From Ramlibacter ginsenosidimutans (lineage in GTDB: Bacteria > Pseudomonadota > Gammaproteobacteria > Burkholderiales > Burkholderiaceae_C), in NCBI RefSeq assembly GCF_042678185.1, contig NZ_JBHUDQ010000011.1: 64,000 nt of DNA. One strand, given 5' to 3'. Made by a program: the position numbers and the translations under genes. The notes beneath the pieces were generated by a model. That model worked only from the letters and a program-made list of their open reading frames with translations. It searched no databases and was not told where the DNA came from. Of the stretch, positions 17,390 through 24,858 are shown one piece after another (positions within the stretch are counted from its first letter, which is position 1; each line of letters begins with the position of its first letter).

Positions 17390-17626
17390 TCATTTCAGGA
17401 GCTTGTGCTCGATCAGTTTCTTGCGCAGCGTATTGCGGTTCAAGCCCAGCCACTCGGCGGCGCGGGACTGGTTGTTGTCGGCCTTGGACATCACCACTTC
17501 CAGCAGCGGCTTTTCCACGACCTTCACCAGCATCTCGTACATCCCGTCGGGCTCGGTTCCGCGCAGGTCGCGGAAGTAGCTCTCCAGGCTCGCACGGACG
17601 CACTCCTCGATCTGTTTCTTACTCAT
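17390..17626 (-). CDS. fis: Fis family nucleoid protein
   Basis: Small DNA-bending, DNA-binding factor of 78 residues, shorter than E. coli Fis (98) as usual for beta-proteobacteria. The C-terminal helix-turn-helix reads NNQSRAAEWLGLNRNTLRKK. The start overlaps the dusB stop by 8 bases (17619-17626), so the two are translationally coupled, matching the classic dusB-fis operon. Fis normally controls rRNA, tRNA and supercoiling-linked genes during fast growth. Confidence 0.95.
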   Translation of the reverse strand: MSKKQIEECVRASLESYFRDLRGTEPDGMYEMLVKVVEKPLLEVVMSKADNNQSRAAEWLGLNRNTLRKKLIEHKLLK

Positions 17627-18662
17627 TGACGTTCTCGGCGAGTTCCTCCGTCCTCGCGTCCGCCGCCGCCGGCAGGCGGTCCATGCGGGACGCGAGCCCC
17701 TCGAAGAAACGGTCCACGGCGGCCAGCTGCGTCCTGCTGTCCTCGACCGTATTCATTTCGGCGCGGAACGCCTCGCCGCCCGGAAGCGTGCGGACGTACC
17801 AGCCGATGTGCTTGCGCGCGCTGCGAACGCCGGTGAATTCCCCGTACAGCGCGTAGTGATCCTCCAGGTGCGAAAGCAGCGCCCGCTGCACTTCCACCAC
17901 CAGCGGCGGCGCCAGTTCGGTGCCGGCCTGCAGGAAGTGCACGATCTCGCGGAAGATCCACGGCCGTCCCTGCGCCGCCCGGCCCACCATGACGGCGTCG
18001 GCACCCGTGCGCTCGAGGACCTCGCGCGCCTTGCGCGGCGAGGTGACGTCGCCATTGGCGACGACGGGAATGCGCACGCTCGCCTTGACCGCGGCGATGG
18101 TCTCGTATTCCGCCTCGCCCCGGTAGCCCTGCTCGCGCGTGCGGCCATGCACGGTCAGCATCTGCACGCCGGCGGACTCGAAGGCGCGGGCGAGCGCGAC
18201 CGCATTGCGGTGTTCCGCCGACCAGCCCGTCCTCATCTTGAGCGTGACCGGCACGCCGTGCGGCGTGCACGCAGCGACGACGGCCTGTGCGATGGCGAGC
18301 GCCAGCGGCTCGTCCTGCATCAGCGCCGAGCCTGCCCACTTGTTGCAGACCTTCTTGGCCGGGCAGCCCATGTTGATGTCGATGATCTGCGCGCCGCGCG
18401 CAACGTTGTAGGCGGCGGCCTCGGCCATCATCTCCGCGTCGGTGCCCGCGATCTGCACGGCGACCGGCCCGGGCTCGCCCTCGTGGTTGGCGCGGCGCGA
18501 GGTCTTCAGGCTGTTCCACAGGTCCTTGCGCGAGGTCACCATCTCGCTGACCGCGTAGCCGGCACCGAATGCGCGACACAGCTGGCGGAACGGCCGGTCC
18601 GTCACACCCGCCATCGGCGCTGCGAACACGTTGTTCGCGAGGGTGTAGGGGCCGATCTGCAT
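17619..18662 (-). CDS. dusB: tRNA-dihydrouridine synthase B
   Basis: FMN enzyme that reduces specific uridines in the tRNA D-loop. The 347-residue TIM-barrel protein begins IGPYTLANNVFAAPMAGVTD. The catalytic Cys lies in DINMGCPAKKVCNKWAGSAL near residue 98, and MLTVHGRTREQGYRG and VVANGDVTSP are the family's substrate and FMN motifs. The ATG at 18662 is the only family-like start. It is first in the dusB-fis-purH run, with a TACAAT -10 candidate for it at 18692-18697. Confidence 0.96.
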   Translation of the reverse strand: MQIGPYTLANNVFAAPMAGVTDRPFRQLCRAFGAGYAVSEMVTSRKDLWNSLKTSRRANHEGEPGPVAVQIAGTDAEMMAEAAAYNVARGAQIIDINMGCPAKKVCNKWAGSALMQDEPLALAIAQAVVAACTPHGVPVTLKMRTGWSAEHRNAVALARAFESAGVQMLTVHGRTREQGYRGEAEYETIAAVKASVRIPVVANGDVTSPRKAREVLERTGADAVMVGRAAQGRPWIFREIVHFLQAGTELAPPLVVEVQRALLSHLEDHYALYGEFTGVRSARKHIGWYVRTLPGGEAFRAEMNTVEDSRTQLAAVDRFFEGLASRMDRLPAAADARTEELAENVNE

Positions 18663-18705
18663 GGGTGGGAAGTGCCGAAAAAAGAGGCACGATTGTAGGC
18701 CCGGC

Positions 18706-18731
18706 GCGTTTCAGGCACTGAAATGAAACGC
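18706..18731. promoter_or_regulatory. Dyad GCGTTTCA-N10-TGAAACGC between divergent dusB and yqaA
   Basis: A perfect 8-base inverted repeat, GCGTTTCA at 18706-18713 and TGAAACGC at 18724-18731, lies in the 121-base divergent region, just upstream of the TACAAT element for dusB. Its spacing is right for a dimeric repressor or activator. No regulator can be named. Confidence 0.4.
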
Positions 18732-18783
18732 TTGCGATTCGTCAAGCCGACGACCGGGAGGGCTCCGATAAGATCCGCCCGAC

Positions 18784-19254
18784 ATGCCCATCTGGATGGA
18801 ATCACTGTTCGCGCTGCTCGCGCTGCCGGAGTACGGGCTCAGCACCTTGTTCGTCGCGGCGTTCGTGTCGGCGACGCTGCTGCCCGTCGGCTCGGAGCCC
18901 GCGCTCGTGGGGCTGCTGGTGCTGAACCCGCAGCTGTATTGGCCCGCCATCCTGGTCGCGACGCTGGGCAACACGCTCGGCGGGATGCTCGATTGGTGGA
19001 TGGGCTACGGCGCCCACCAGGTTGCCGACAAGTACGCGCACTCGCGCGTGCACCTGCGGGCGCTGGCGTTCCTGGAGCGGCTCGGGCCCAAGGCCTGCGC
19101 GCTGGGCTGGTTGCCCATCGTCGGCGACCCGCTGTGCGCCGTCGCCGGCTGGCTGCGCATGCCGTTCTGGCCCTGCACCGGCTACATGCTGCTCGGCAAG
19201 TTCCTGCGTTACCTGATCATGACGCCGGTGCTGCTGGGGCTGCTGCCGCACTGA
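18784..19254 (+). CDS. YqaA family membrane protein (DedA/VTT-like)
   Basis: A small polytopic inner-membrane protein of 156 residues. It has the compact VTT/SNARE-associated pattern: FVAAFVSATLLPVGSEPALV, then ILVATLGNTLGGMLDWWMGY, and a C-terminal LGWLPIVGDPLCAVAGWLRM with following helix. These match the YqaA branch of the DedA superfamily, thought to be lipid scramblases or flippases, but this branch is poorly characterised. The start ATG at 18784 is followed by a second ATG at codon 5, either of which could be used. It overlaps the 3' end of a small gene on the other strand. Confidence 0.85.
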   Translation: MPIWMESLFALLALPEYGLSTLFVAAFVSATLLPVGSEPALVGLLVLNPQLYWPAILVATLGNTLGGMLDWWMGYGAHQVADKYAHSRVHLRALAFLERLGPKACALGWLPIVGDPLCAVAGWLRMPFWPCTGYMLLGKFLRYLIMTPVLLGLLPH

Positions 19255-19391
19255 ACCGCATCCTCCGCGGCCTCGGTCGCGGCGAACACCACCGCGAAGG
19301 TCAGCGACAGCAGGAGTGCGTAGAGCAGCAGTTCGTAGCAGCGCACGGCGCGTGCGCGCAGGCGCAGCCACAGGCTTTGGATGTCGGTCAT
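19209..19391 (-). CDS. Small single-span membrane protein, unknown
   Basis: A possible 60-residue protein with a basic N-terminus (TDIQSLWLRLRARAVRCYEL), one clear membrane helix at about residues 18-42 (LLLYALLLSLTFAVVFAATE) and a short tail. A strong Shine-Dalgarno-like GGAGGGG sits about 8 bases before the ATG at 19391. Its 3' end overlaps the yqaA 3' end by 46 bases. I recognise no family and give no function. Confidence 0.5.
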   Translation of the reverse strand: MTDIQSLWLRLRARAVRCYELLLYALLLSLTFAVVFAATEAAEDAVQCGSSPSSTGVMIR

Positions 19392-19450
19392 CGGCCCCTC
19401 CGGAGAGCGCGCATCATCGCCCCACCGGCCGCCCGCGTGCAGTGACATGT

Positions 19451-19478
19451 GCACCTTGCGGCGCTCGCCACAAGGTGC
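19451..19478 (-). terminator. Hairpin downstream of the rhodanese operon
   Basis: GCACCTTG (19451-19458) pairs with CAAGGTGC (19471-19478) over a 12-base loop. It lies about 40 bases after the leftward rhodanese stop. No T-run follows, so it may be a weak terminator or an mRNA 3'-end protector. Confidence 0.4.
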
Positions 19479-19518
19479 GCACGGCGACGACCCGCTGCCG
19501 GGCCGCGCCGCGCGTGGA

Positions 19519-20505
19519 TCACTGGACGCTGACCAGCGGGCGCTTCTCCTGCGTCCAGAGCGACATCGAGCCGTCGTACAGGCGCGTCTTGTGGTTGCCC
19601 ATGATTTCGGACATCACGAACCACGCGCCCGAAGCGAGGTGGCCGGTGTTGCAGTAGCTGATCGAAGGCGCGTCGGGGTCGATGCCGTTGGCGCGCATTA
19701 GCGCGTCATAGACCTTGGGCGGATGGAAATACAGCGCGCCGTTGGCCGCCCGCGTGAGCAGCTCGGGCGCGAGGTTCTTCGCGCCGGCCACGTGGCCGAA
19801 GGCGGCCACCGTCGGCGCCTTGGAGGTCCCGAAGTACTGCGGCAGCCCGCGTGCATCGACAAGCTGCATGGACTGCTTCTCGGACGCTTCGGCCACCTGG
19901 TCCGAGTTTGCGAGGTACTCCGGACGATCCGGGCCGGCCTTCCACGTGCCGGTCACCTTCCCGGGCGCGGCGGTGGTCACCTCGTGGCCCTCCGCCAGCC
20001 AGCCGGCGACGCCGCCGTCGAGCATGGCCACGCGGTCCTCTCCGCGCAGCTTGAAGGTCCAGTACAGGCGCAGCGCCTCGTCGATGTCCGCGATCTGCTG
20101 GCCCATGGGCACCAGCACGATCGGCTTGTCGGCCGCGATGCCGGCGGCCTGCATGCGCGCCTGGAAGTCCGCGCCTTCGGGCGACAGGAACTTCACCTTG
20201 CGCCCGTCCAGCACGCGCTCGGTGCGCACCTCCTTGAAATCGACCAGCCGCGCGCCGGGCAGGTGGCCGCCGACGTCCACGAGGCTCTTCTTGCCGGTCT
20301 TCGCGTCCGTTTCGTACACGGGCTCCTTGCCGAAAGAGGCGAAGTCGGATCGCACCTCGACGACTTGCACCTCAGCGCGGTGGTCGACGAGCCAGGCGGC
20401 GTTGACCACCGGGCCGGGTAGTTCGACCGCGAAGGCGGGCGACAGGCCGGCGGCCAGGGCGAGCCACGCCAGCGGTTTGCGGATGAAATCAGTGAGACGG
20501 GACAT
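19519..20505 (-). CDS. Exported two-domain rhodanese-like sulfurtransferase
   Basis: Moves sulfane sulfur from a donor such as thiosulfate to an acceptor. The 328-residue protein starts MSRLTDFIRKPLAWLALAAG and has a signal peptide ending near SPAFA, so it should act in the periplasm. Two rhodanese repeats are visible: the first (AEVQVVEVRSDFASFG; GHLPGARLVD) lacks an active Cys, and the second has the loop SYCNTGHLASGAW with the catalytic Cys near residue 284. It is the last gene of the five-gene YeeE operon, and its start lies inside the 3' end of the preceding gene. The context suggests it loads or unloads sulfur for the adjacent transporters. The frame is open upstream, but the exported start at 20505 is clearly best. 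Confidence 0.9.
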   Translation of the reverse strand: MSRLTDFIRKPLAWLALAAGLSPAFAVELPGPVVNAAWLVDHRAEVQVVEVRSDFASFGKEPVYETDAKTGKKSLVDVGGHLPGARLVDFKEVRTERVLDGRKVKFLSPEGADFQARMQAAGIAADKPIVLVPMGQQIADIDEALRLYWTFKLRGEDRVAMLDGGVAGWLAEGHEVTTAAPGKVTGTWKAGPDRPEYLANSDQVAEASEKQSMQLVDARGLPQYFGTSKAPTVAAFGHVAGAKNLAPELLTRAANGALYFHPPKVYDALMRANGIDPDAPSISYCNTGHLASGAWFVMSEIMGNHKTRLYDGSMSLWTQEKRPLVSVQ

Positions 20506-21124
20506 GGTCGTTTTCCTCGGGTGAAATGCGAAGCGCCTGCATGCGCCCCAGGCGATCGGGCAGGGACACGGCGCGCTGGCTGGTGATGTGCAGCGAGCGG
20601 TCCTGGAGGGCGGCGCCGCGGCCGCCGACGCGGCGGTCGCGCTCGTGCAGCAGTTGAATGATCTCGGCATCGTACAGGCGCACCATCGCCGTCAACCAGC
20701 GCGCCACCGGCGCCAGCCGTCCGTGCGCGCGCAGCGAGAAGCCGGCGATCAGCGCCTCCATGCGCGGAGCATCGCGCCACGCCTCGCCGGTGACCCACTG
20801 GTTGGTGGTGAAGAGGCGCAGCGGCAGCCCCCGCGCGTCGAGCGAAATGCCGACGAGGTGCGAGATGGCGTCCGGCTGCCCCGGCGTCGGGACGAACAGG
20901 TGGAAGTGCCCGTGCTCGCCCTCGGCGCGTTCGCCGGCGGGATGCGCGTGGTAGTAGAAGCGGGCGCCGCTGGCGGCATCGACATGGTCCTCGCGCGGAT
21001 GGTGCGACCACTCGACGAAGCGCTGGGCGCCAGCGAGCGCTGCCGCGGCCAGACTGCGGCCGCGGCTCGCGTAGTGCCACTGCACCGCGATCACCTCGTC
21101 CGCCGCCTGGGCCCGAGCATCCAT
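20489..21124 (-). CDS. Uncharacterised protein, DUF6969-like
   Basis: A 211-residue soluble protein with a His-rich central segment: ARFYYHAHPAGERAEGEHGH followed by FHLF, and LRLFTTNQWVTGEAW. From memory this pattern matches a family labelled DUF6969 in Burkholderiales; no enzyme activity is known to me. The clustered His and Glu residues could bind metal, but that is inference. Its ATG overlaps the stop of the small Cys-rich gene (TGATG), and its own 3' end overlaps the rhodanese start by 17 bases, so it is translationally coupled on both sides. Confidence 0.75.
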   Translation of the reverse strand: MDARAQAADEVIAVQWHYASRGRSLAAAALAGAQRFVEWSHHPREDHVDAASGARFYYHAHPAGERAEGEHGHFHLFVPTPGQPDAISHLVGISLDARGLPLRLFTTNQWVTGEAWRDAPRMEALIAGFSLRAHGRLAPVARWLTAMVRLYDAEIIQLLHERDRRVGGRGAALQDRSLHITSQRAVSLPDRLGRMQALRISPEENDHVPSH

Positions 21125-21387
21125 CAGCTTGCCTCGCCCGACTTCGGCTTGCGCTTGGCCCCGCAGGGATTCGCGGGTCCGCAGGGATTGGCCGCCCGCT
21201 TCTTCGTCGCGGCGCCGCAGGGGTACGCGGCTTTCTCCGCCTTCCCGGCAGCGCAGGGATTGGACGGCGCGCTCGCCGGTGTCTTGGCGGCCTCGGCGGC
21301 GACCGCCACGGGAGCGGCGCCCACGCCGGCGATGGCGACGAGCAGGGCGGACAGGCAGACGGTGGAGGAGCGGCGTGAACGGGTCAT
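21124..21387 (-). CDS. Small exported protein with repeated NPCG/PCG motifs
   Basis: A protein of 87 residues with a signal peptide (VCLSALLVAIAGVGAAPVAV, cut near AVAA). The mature part is short, Lys/Ala-rich and carries a series of Pro-Cys pairs: NPCAAG, YPCGAA, NPCGPANPCGAK. There are four Cys, all in Pro-Cys-Gly/Ala context, and no other recognisable domain. Stop and start codons overlap with the neighbours on both sides (ATGA with YeeE; TGATG with the DUF6969-like gene). Position between sulfur transporters and a periplasmic rhodanese suggests a sulfur or metal carrier, but this is inference. The family is not known to me by name. Confidence 0.75.
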   Translation of the reverse strand: MTRSRRSSTVCLSALLVAIAGVGAAPVAVAAEAAKTPASAPSNPCAAGKAEKAAYPCGAATKKRAANPCGPANPCGAKRKPKSGEAS

Positions 21388-22028
21388 GGGGAGGTCATCG
21401 AAAGGGAAGAAGAGGAAGCGCCGGCTGCGGAGGTCGCTTGGGCGCCGGCCACGGCCTGTTCGGCGGTAACCGGGCCGGCGCCGCGGCGCTCGAAGCGCGC
21501 GGCCAGCCAGAACACGAACACCGCGGCGGCCACCATCGCTGCATCGACTACCCAGGGCGACACGTGCAGCAGGGCCGGCAGCGTGTCTGCCGACGCGAGC
21601 TCGCCGGAGGTCGTCCACGCTTCGAGGGCGCCGAAACCGCCCGCGAACACACCGGTGCCGAGCAGCAGGCCGATGAAGAACACGACGGCGTCGATACGGC
21701 CGGACACGAGGCCGACCACGGAGGTGCCGGGGCAGTAGCCGCCGATGGCGAAGCCGGCGCCCACGAGCGCTCCTCCGATGGCGGCTGCACCCAGGAACGC
21801 TGCCGGCACGTACAACTGGGCGGCTGCGACGACGCCGGTGGCGGTCAGCGCCGTCAGGCCCACGGCCGCGACCACGATGGCGGTGAACATCACCTTGAAG
21901 ACCGACCAGTCGGTCAGGCGGAATTGCGCCGTCAGCTTGCAGGGACTGCCGAAGCCGGCGTTCTCCAGCACGTAGCCGAAGAGCGCGCCGCACAGCAGGC
22001 CGCTGGCGATGTCGGGAAGCGCGAACAT
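21384..22028 (-). CDS. YeeE/YedE half-transporter (PmpB-like)
   Basis: A 214-residue membrane protein of the YeeE/YedE family, the half-size type found as PmpA/PmpB pairs. These transport thiosulfate or other sulfur-containing ions. Signature Cys segments are visible: ENAGFGSPCKLTAQFR and FAIGGYCPGTSVVGLVSG. About five hydrophobic spans are seen. ATG at 22028 overlaps the stop of the upstream partner gene. The C-terminus has a Ser/Ala-rich tail that ends at the start of the Cys-rich protein gene. Which of the two is PmpA or PmpB is not certain. Confidence 0.88.
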   Translation of the reverse strand: MFALPDIASGLLCGALFGYVLENAGFGSPCKLTAQFRLTDWSVFKVMFTAIVVAAVGLTALTATGVVAAAQLYVPAAFLGAAAIGGALVGAGFAIGGYCPGTSVVGLVSGRIDAVVFFIGLLLGTGVFAGGFGALEAWTTSGELASADTLPALLHVSPWVVDAAMVAAAVFVFWLAARFERRGAGPVTAEQAVAGAQATSAAGASSSSLSMTSP

Positions 22029-22549
22029 CACTGGACTCCCTTGACGATGCGGCTGGTCAGCAGGCCGACTGCGAAGAAGGCGCCGAGAAACACGAAAGCG
22101 GCGAGTCCCAGCGTGGCCGCGCCGGACAGGCCGAGGCCGCTGGTGCAGCCGGCGGACACCCGCGCGCCGAAGCCGGATGCCGCACCGCCGACCAGCGCCC
22201 ACATCAGGCGCTTGGTCGTGCCGACGCTGCGCGCGCCATCGAGCTGGACGCGGAAGCGGCCGGCGCGCCAGGCCGCGAACAGCCCGCCGGCGGCAACGCC
22301 GATCACCTGCCACGTGATCCAGGATGCCAGGGGCGACCCGTCTTCGAACAGCGGGCCGAGATAGGCATTGGAGCGGGCAGCGCCGCCGCCGAGGACGGCG
22401 GTGAGCCGGGTGGTGAATCCCGTGGCGCCGAGGCCGTGGCCCGTGAGCAGGAAGGTGAGGAGCAGCACGAGGCCGAGGAGCACGCCCGCGATCCAGGGCG
22501 ACCAGAACGGCTTGATGGCGTGGTGAACGGAAGCGGATGGCACCGGCAT
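22028..22549 (-). CDS. YeeE/YedE half-transporter (PmpA-like)
   Basis: First gene of the sulfur operon, 173 residues, with four to five hydrophobic spans. It has the partner Cys motif VSAGCTSGLGLSGAATLGLA near residue 135 and the N-terminal membrane segment WSPWIAGVLLGLVLLLTFLL. The fold and length fit half of a full-size YeeE, so it likely pairs with the next gene product in the inner membrane. Stop and next start overlap as ATGA. The promoter region upstream is AT-rich with a dyad. Confidence 0.88.
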   Translation of the reverse strand: MPVPSASVHHAIKPFWSPWIAGVLLGLVLLLTFLLTGHGLGATGFTTRLTAVLGGGAARSNAYLGPLFEDGSPLASWITWQVIGVAAGGLFAAWRAGRFRVQLDGARSVGTTKRLMWALVGGAASGFGARVSAGCTSGLGLSGAATLGLAAFVFLGAFFAVGLLTSRIVKGVQ

Positions 22550-22589
22550 GGAGAACTCCCGGGATGAGCCGGCTTTATATCCTCAATTA

Positions 22590-22614
22590 CGGATTCAATA
22601 TAGTATAGTTTCCG
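22590..22614. promoter_or_regulatory. AT-rich 25-base dyad upstream of the YeeE operon
   Basis: The 25 bases from 22590 to 22614 begin CGGATTC and end AGTTTCCG. They show symmetry at 8 of 12 base pairs: CGGA/TCCG ends and inner ATA/TAT. It sits 41 bases before the first start codon in one of the few AT-rich stretches of the window. It resembles an operator placed over a promoter. ArsR-type sulfur sensors often control such operons, but no such regulator gene is adjacent. Confidence 0.5.
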
Positions 22615-22741
22615 ATAGGGTCCAAATCGCATCGCCTTCCGGCGTCACGGACGCACGCGCACGCTGGCGCCGCCCTATGCGGACGCGTGACGATGGAACG
22701 GTGAGCGGGGGGAACGCCGCGCGCCAGGGCCGCGGCGGGAC

Positions 22742-23836
22742 TCAGACGTTGAACAGGAAGTTCATGACGTCGCCATCCTTGACGACGTACTCCTTGCCTT
22801 CGCTGCGCATCTTGCCGGCATCCTTGGCGCCCTGCTCGCCCTTGCAGGCGATGAAGTCGTCGAAGGCGATGGTCTGTGCGCGGATGAAGCCGCGCTCGAA
22901 GTCCGTGTGGATCACACCGGCCGCCTGCGGCGCCGTCGCGCCGATGGGCACGGTCCAGGCACGCACTTCCTTCACGCCCGCGGTGAAGTAGGTCTGCAGG
23001 CCCAGCAGCTTGAACGCCGCGCGGATCAGCCGGTTCAGCCCCGGCTCGTCCTGCCCGATCTCCGCCAGGAACATCTTCTTGTCTTCCTCGGGCATGTCGG
23101 CGATCTCGGACTCGATCTTGGCGCAGATCGCCACCACGGGCGCATTCTGCGTGGCCGCATACGCGCGCAGCCGGTCCAGGTGCGGGTTGTTCTCGAAGCC
23201 GGTCTCGTCCACGTTGCCGACGAACATTGCCGGCTTGGCGGTGATCAGGAACAGCGGCTTGAGCAAGGCCTTCTCGTCGTCGCTGAGCGTGAGCGTGCGC
23301 ACCGGCCGCCCTTCGTTCAGTGCAGCCTGCACCTTGGGCAGCAGCTGCACCATCTTCGCCGCTTCCTTGTCGTTGCCCGACTTCGCCGCCTTGCTGTACC
23401 GGGCGAGCGTCTTGTCCACGGTACCCAGGTCCGCGAGGCACAGCTCGGTCTGGATCACCTCGATGTCGGAGACCGGGTCCACGCGGCCGGCCACGTGGAT
23501 CACGTTGGCGTCCTCGAAGCAGCGCACCACGTTCACGACCGCGTCGGTTTCGCGGATGTGCGCGAGGAACTGGTTGCCCAGGCCCTCGCCCTTGCTCGCG
23601 CCCGCCACCAGGCCGGCGATGTCGACGAACTCGACGATGGCAGGCACGATCCTCTCGGGCTCGACGATGGCGGCGAGCTGCGCCAGCCGCGGGTCGGGCA
23701 GTTCGACCACGCCGACGTTCGGTTCGATGGTGCAGAAAGGATAGTTCTCGGCGGCGATGCCCGCCTTGGTCAAGGCGTTGAACAAGGTGGACTTGCCGAC
23801 GTTCGGCAGACCCACGATCCCGCACTTCAAACTCAT
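22742..23836 (-). CDS. ychF: Ribosome-binding ATPase YchF (Obg family)
   Basis: A universally conserved ATPase that binds ribosomes and is linked to stress and translation control. The 364-residue length is standard. Motifs: MSLKCGIVGLPNVGKSTLFN (P-loop at the very start), then ENYPFCTIEPNVGVVELPD, VDIAGLVAGASKGEGLGN (G3 region), an NVDE-type G4 (FVGNVDETGF), and a C-terminal TGS-like domain ending KDGDVMNFLFNV. The ATG at 23836 is unambiguous. The ORF shows no irregularity, and the usual partner pth is not in the window. Confidence 0.97.
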   Translation of the reverse strand: MSLKCGIVGLPNVGKSTLFNALTKAGIAAENYPFCTIEPNVGVVELPDPRLAQLAAIVEPERIVPAIVEFVDIAGLVAGASKGEGLGNQFLAHIRETDAVVNVVRCFEDANVIHVAGRVDPVSDIEVIQTELCLADLGTVDKTLARYSKAAKSGNDKEAAKMVQLLPKVQAALNEGRPVRTLTLSDDEKALLKPLFLITAKPAMFVGNVDETGFENNPHLDRLRAYAATQNAPVVAICAKIESEIADMPEEDKKMFLAEIGQDEPGLNRLIRAAFKLLGLQTYFTAGVKEVRAWTVPIGATAPQAAGVIHTDFERGFIRAQTIAFDDFIACKGEQGAKDAGKMRSEGKEYVVKDGDVMNFLFNV

Positions 23837-23959
23837 GTCAGTCCCCGTGAACGAAGCCCGAAAGTGTATGCGATGGGGCTTGTCCCGGCCGTTCGCGGGC
23901 TGCTGCGCGCTGCTGTGGTTCGCGGCGACCCGGGTGGATGCGAGCCTGCCGCAGGTGCG

Positions 23960-24823
23960 TCAGTCGAAGCGGTAGTTCGCGCGCACGGCTTGCCCGACGC
24001 GCAGCGTCGCTTCGATGCCGGCCACCATGATCGCGTTCATGCCGAAACTCACCCGGCCGCCCACCACATCGTTGCGGCGGTAGCCCTGCAAGGTGTCGGT
24101 CACGACGGGATCGATCGCGGCCGTGGCCGGGTCGATGTTGGGGATCGGGCAGCGCGGGCACGGTTTCACGGGGCGCAGTTGCACCTCGCCTTCGTCCGTC
24201 CCGATGCGGATCAGGTCCAGACTGTCCTCGTCATGCGCTTCCAGGCCGTCCAGCACGAGGTTGGGCCGGAAGCGTTCGATCCCCACCGGCGCGTGCCCGG
24301 CGGCGGCGAGCTTCGCGTTCAGCTGGTCCAGCGAAGCCGTGCCCACCACCAGCAGGGGAAAGCCGTCGCTGAACTGGTTGAGCGCCTCGGCGCCCTGCGT
24401 CCACTTCGCATTCGACAGCCTTCGATGGTCCGGGTCGAAGCGCACCAGCCGCAGCTTGCGCCCGAGGAAATCGGTGAACCACTGGGCCGCGATGTCGCCC
24501 ATGTCGAACGCCGGGACCTCGTCGTCCCAGAGGCGCACGCGCACCGGCGCCTCGACAGTGTCGATCGCGAGGTGCAGCGCCAGCATCCCGGGCGCGCGCA
24601 GCACCACCTCGTGCAGCTTGAGCTGGGGCTTCACCAGCGCCATGCGCGGCAGTTGGCGCTGCGTGACGAATGCGCCCTGCTCGTCCACCAGCATCCAGGC
24701 GCGGTCCAGGTCGAGGCCGGTCTCGAGCAGCGGGGCCTCGCGAACTTCCACGCCGGCGCAGGACTTCACCGGATAGACGAACAGGCGGGCGAGACGGGCG
24801 GTGACATCGGCAGGGGCACTCAT
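23960..24823 (-). CDS. MOSC domain-containing protein (YcbX-like)
   Basis: A 287-residue protein with an N-terminal MOSC beta-barrel (RLARLFVYPVKSCAGVEVRE; LDRAWMLVDEQGAFVTQRQL) and a C-terminal MOSC domain (FRPNLVLDGLEAHDEDSLD; LRPVKPCPRCPIPNID). The Cys in VKPCPRCPIP is the family's likely cofactor or sulfur-binding Cys. MOSC proteins of this type bind molybdenum cofactor and act on N-hydroxylated compounds. The reading frame is open further upstream, but the ATG at 24823 (MSAPADVTARL) gives the family start. It is divergent from the monooxygenase, with about 35 bases between starts. No ferredoxin domain is attached. Confidence 0.88.
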   Translation of the reverse strand: MSAPADVTARLARLFVYPVKSCAGVEVREAPLLETGLDLDRAWMLVDEQGAFVTQRQLPRMALVKPQLKLHEVVLRAPGMLALHLAIDTVEAPVRVRLWDDEVPAFDMGDIAAQWFTDFLGRKLRLVRFDPDHRRLSNAKWTQGAEALNQFSDGFPLLVVGTASLDQLNAKLAAAGHAPVGIERFRPNLVLDGLEAHDEDSLDLIRIGTDEGEVQLRPVKPCPRCPIPNIDPATAAIDPVVTDTLQGYRRNDVVGGRVSFGMNAIMVAGIEATLRVGQAVRANYRFD

Positions 24824-24858
24824 GGGCGGGGATTGTGCCCGGCTCCTACAATCACCCG

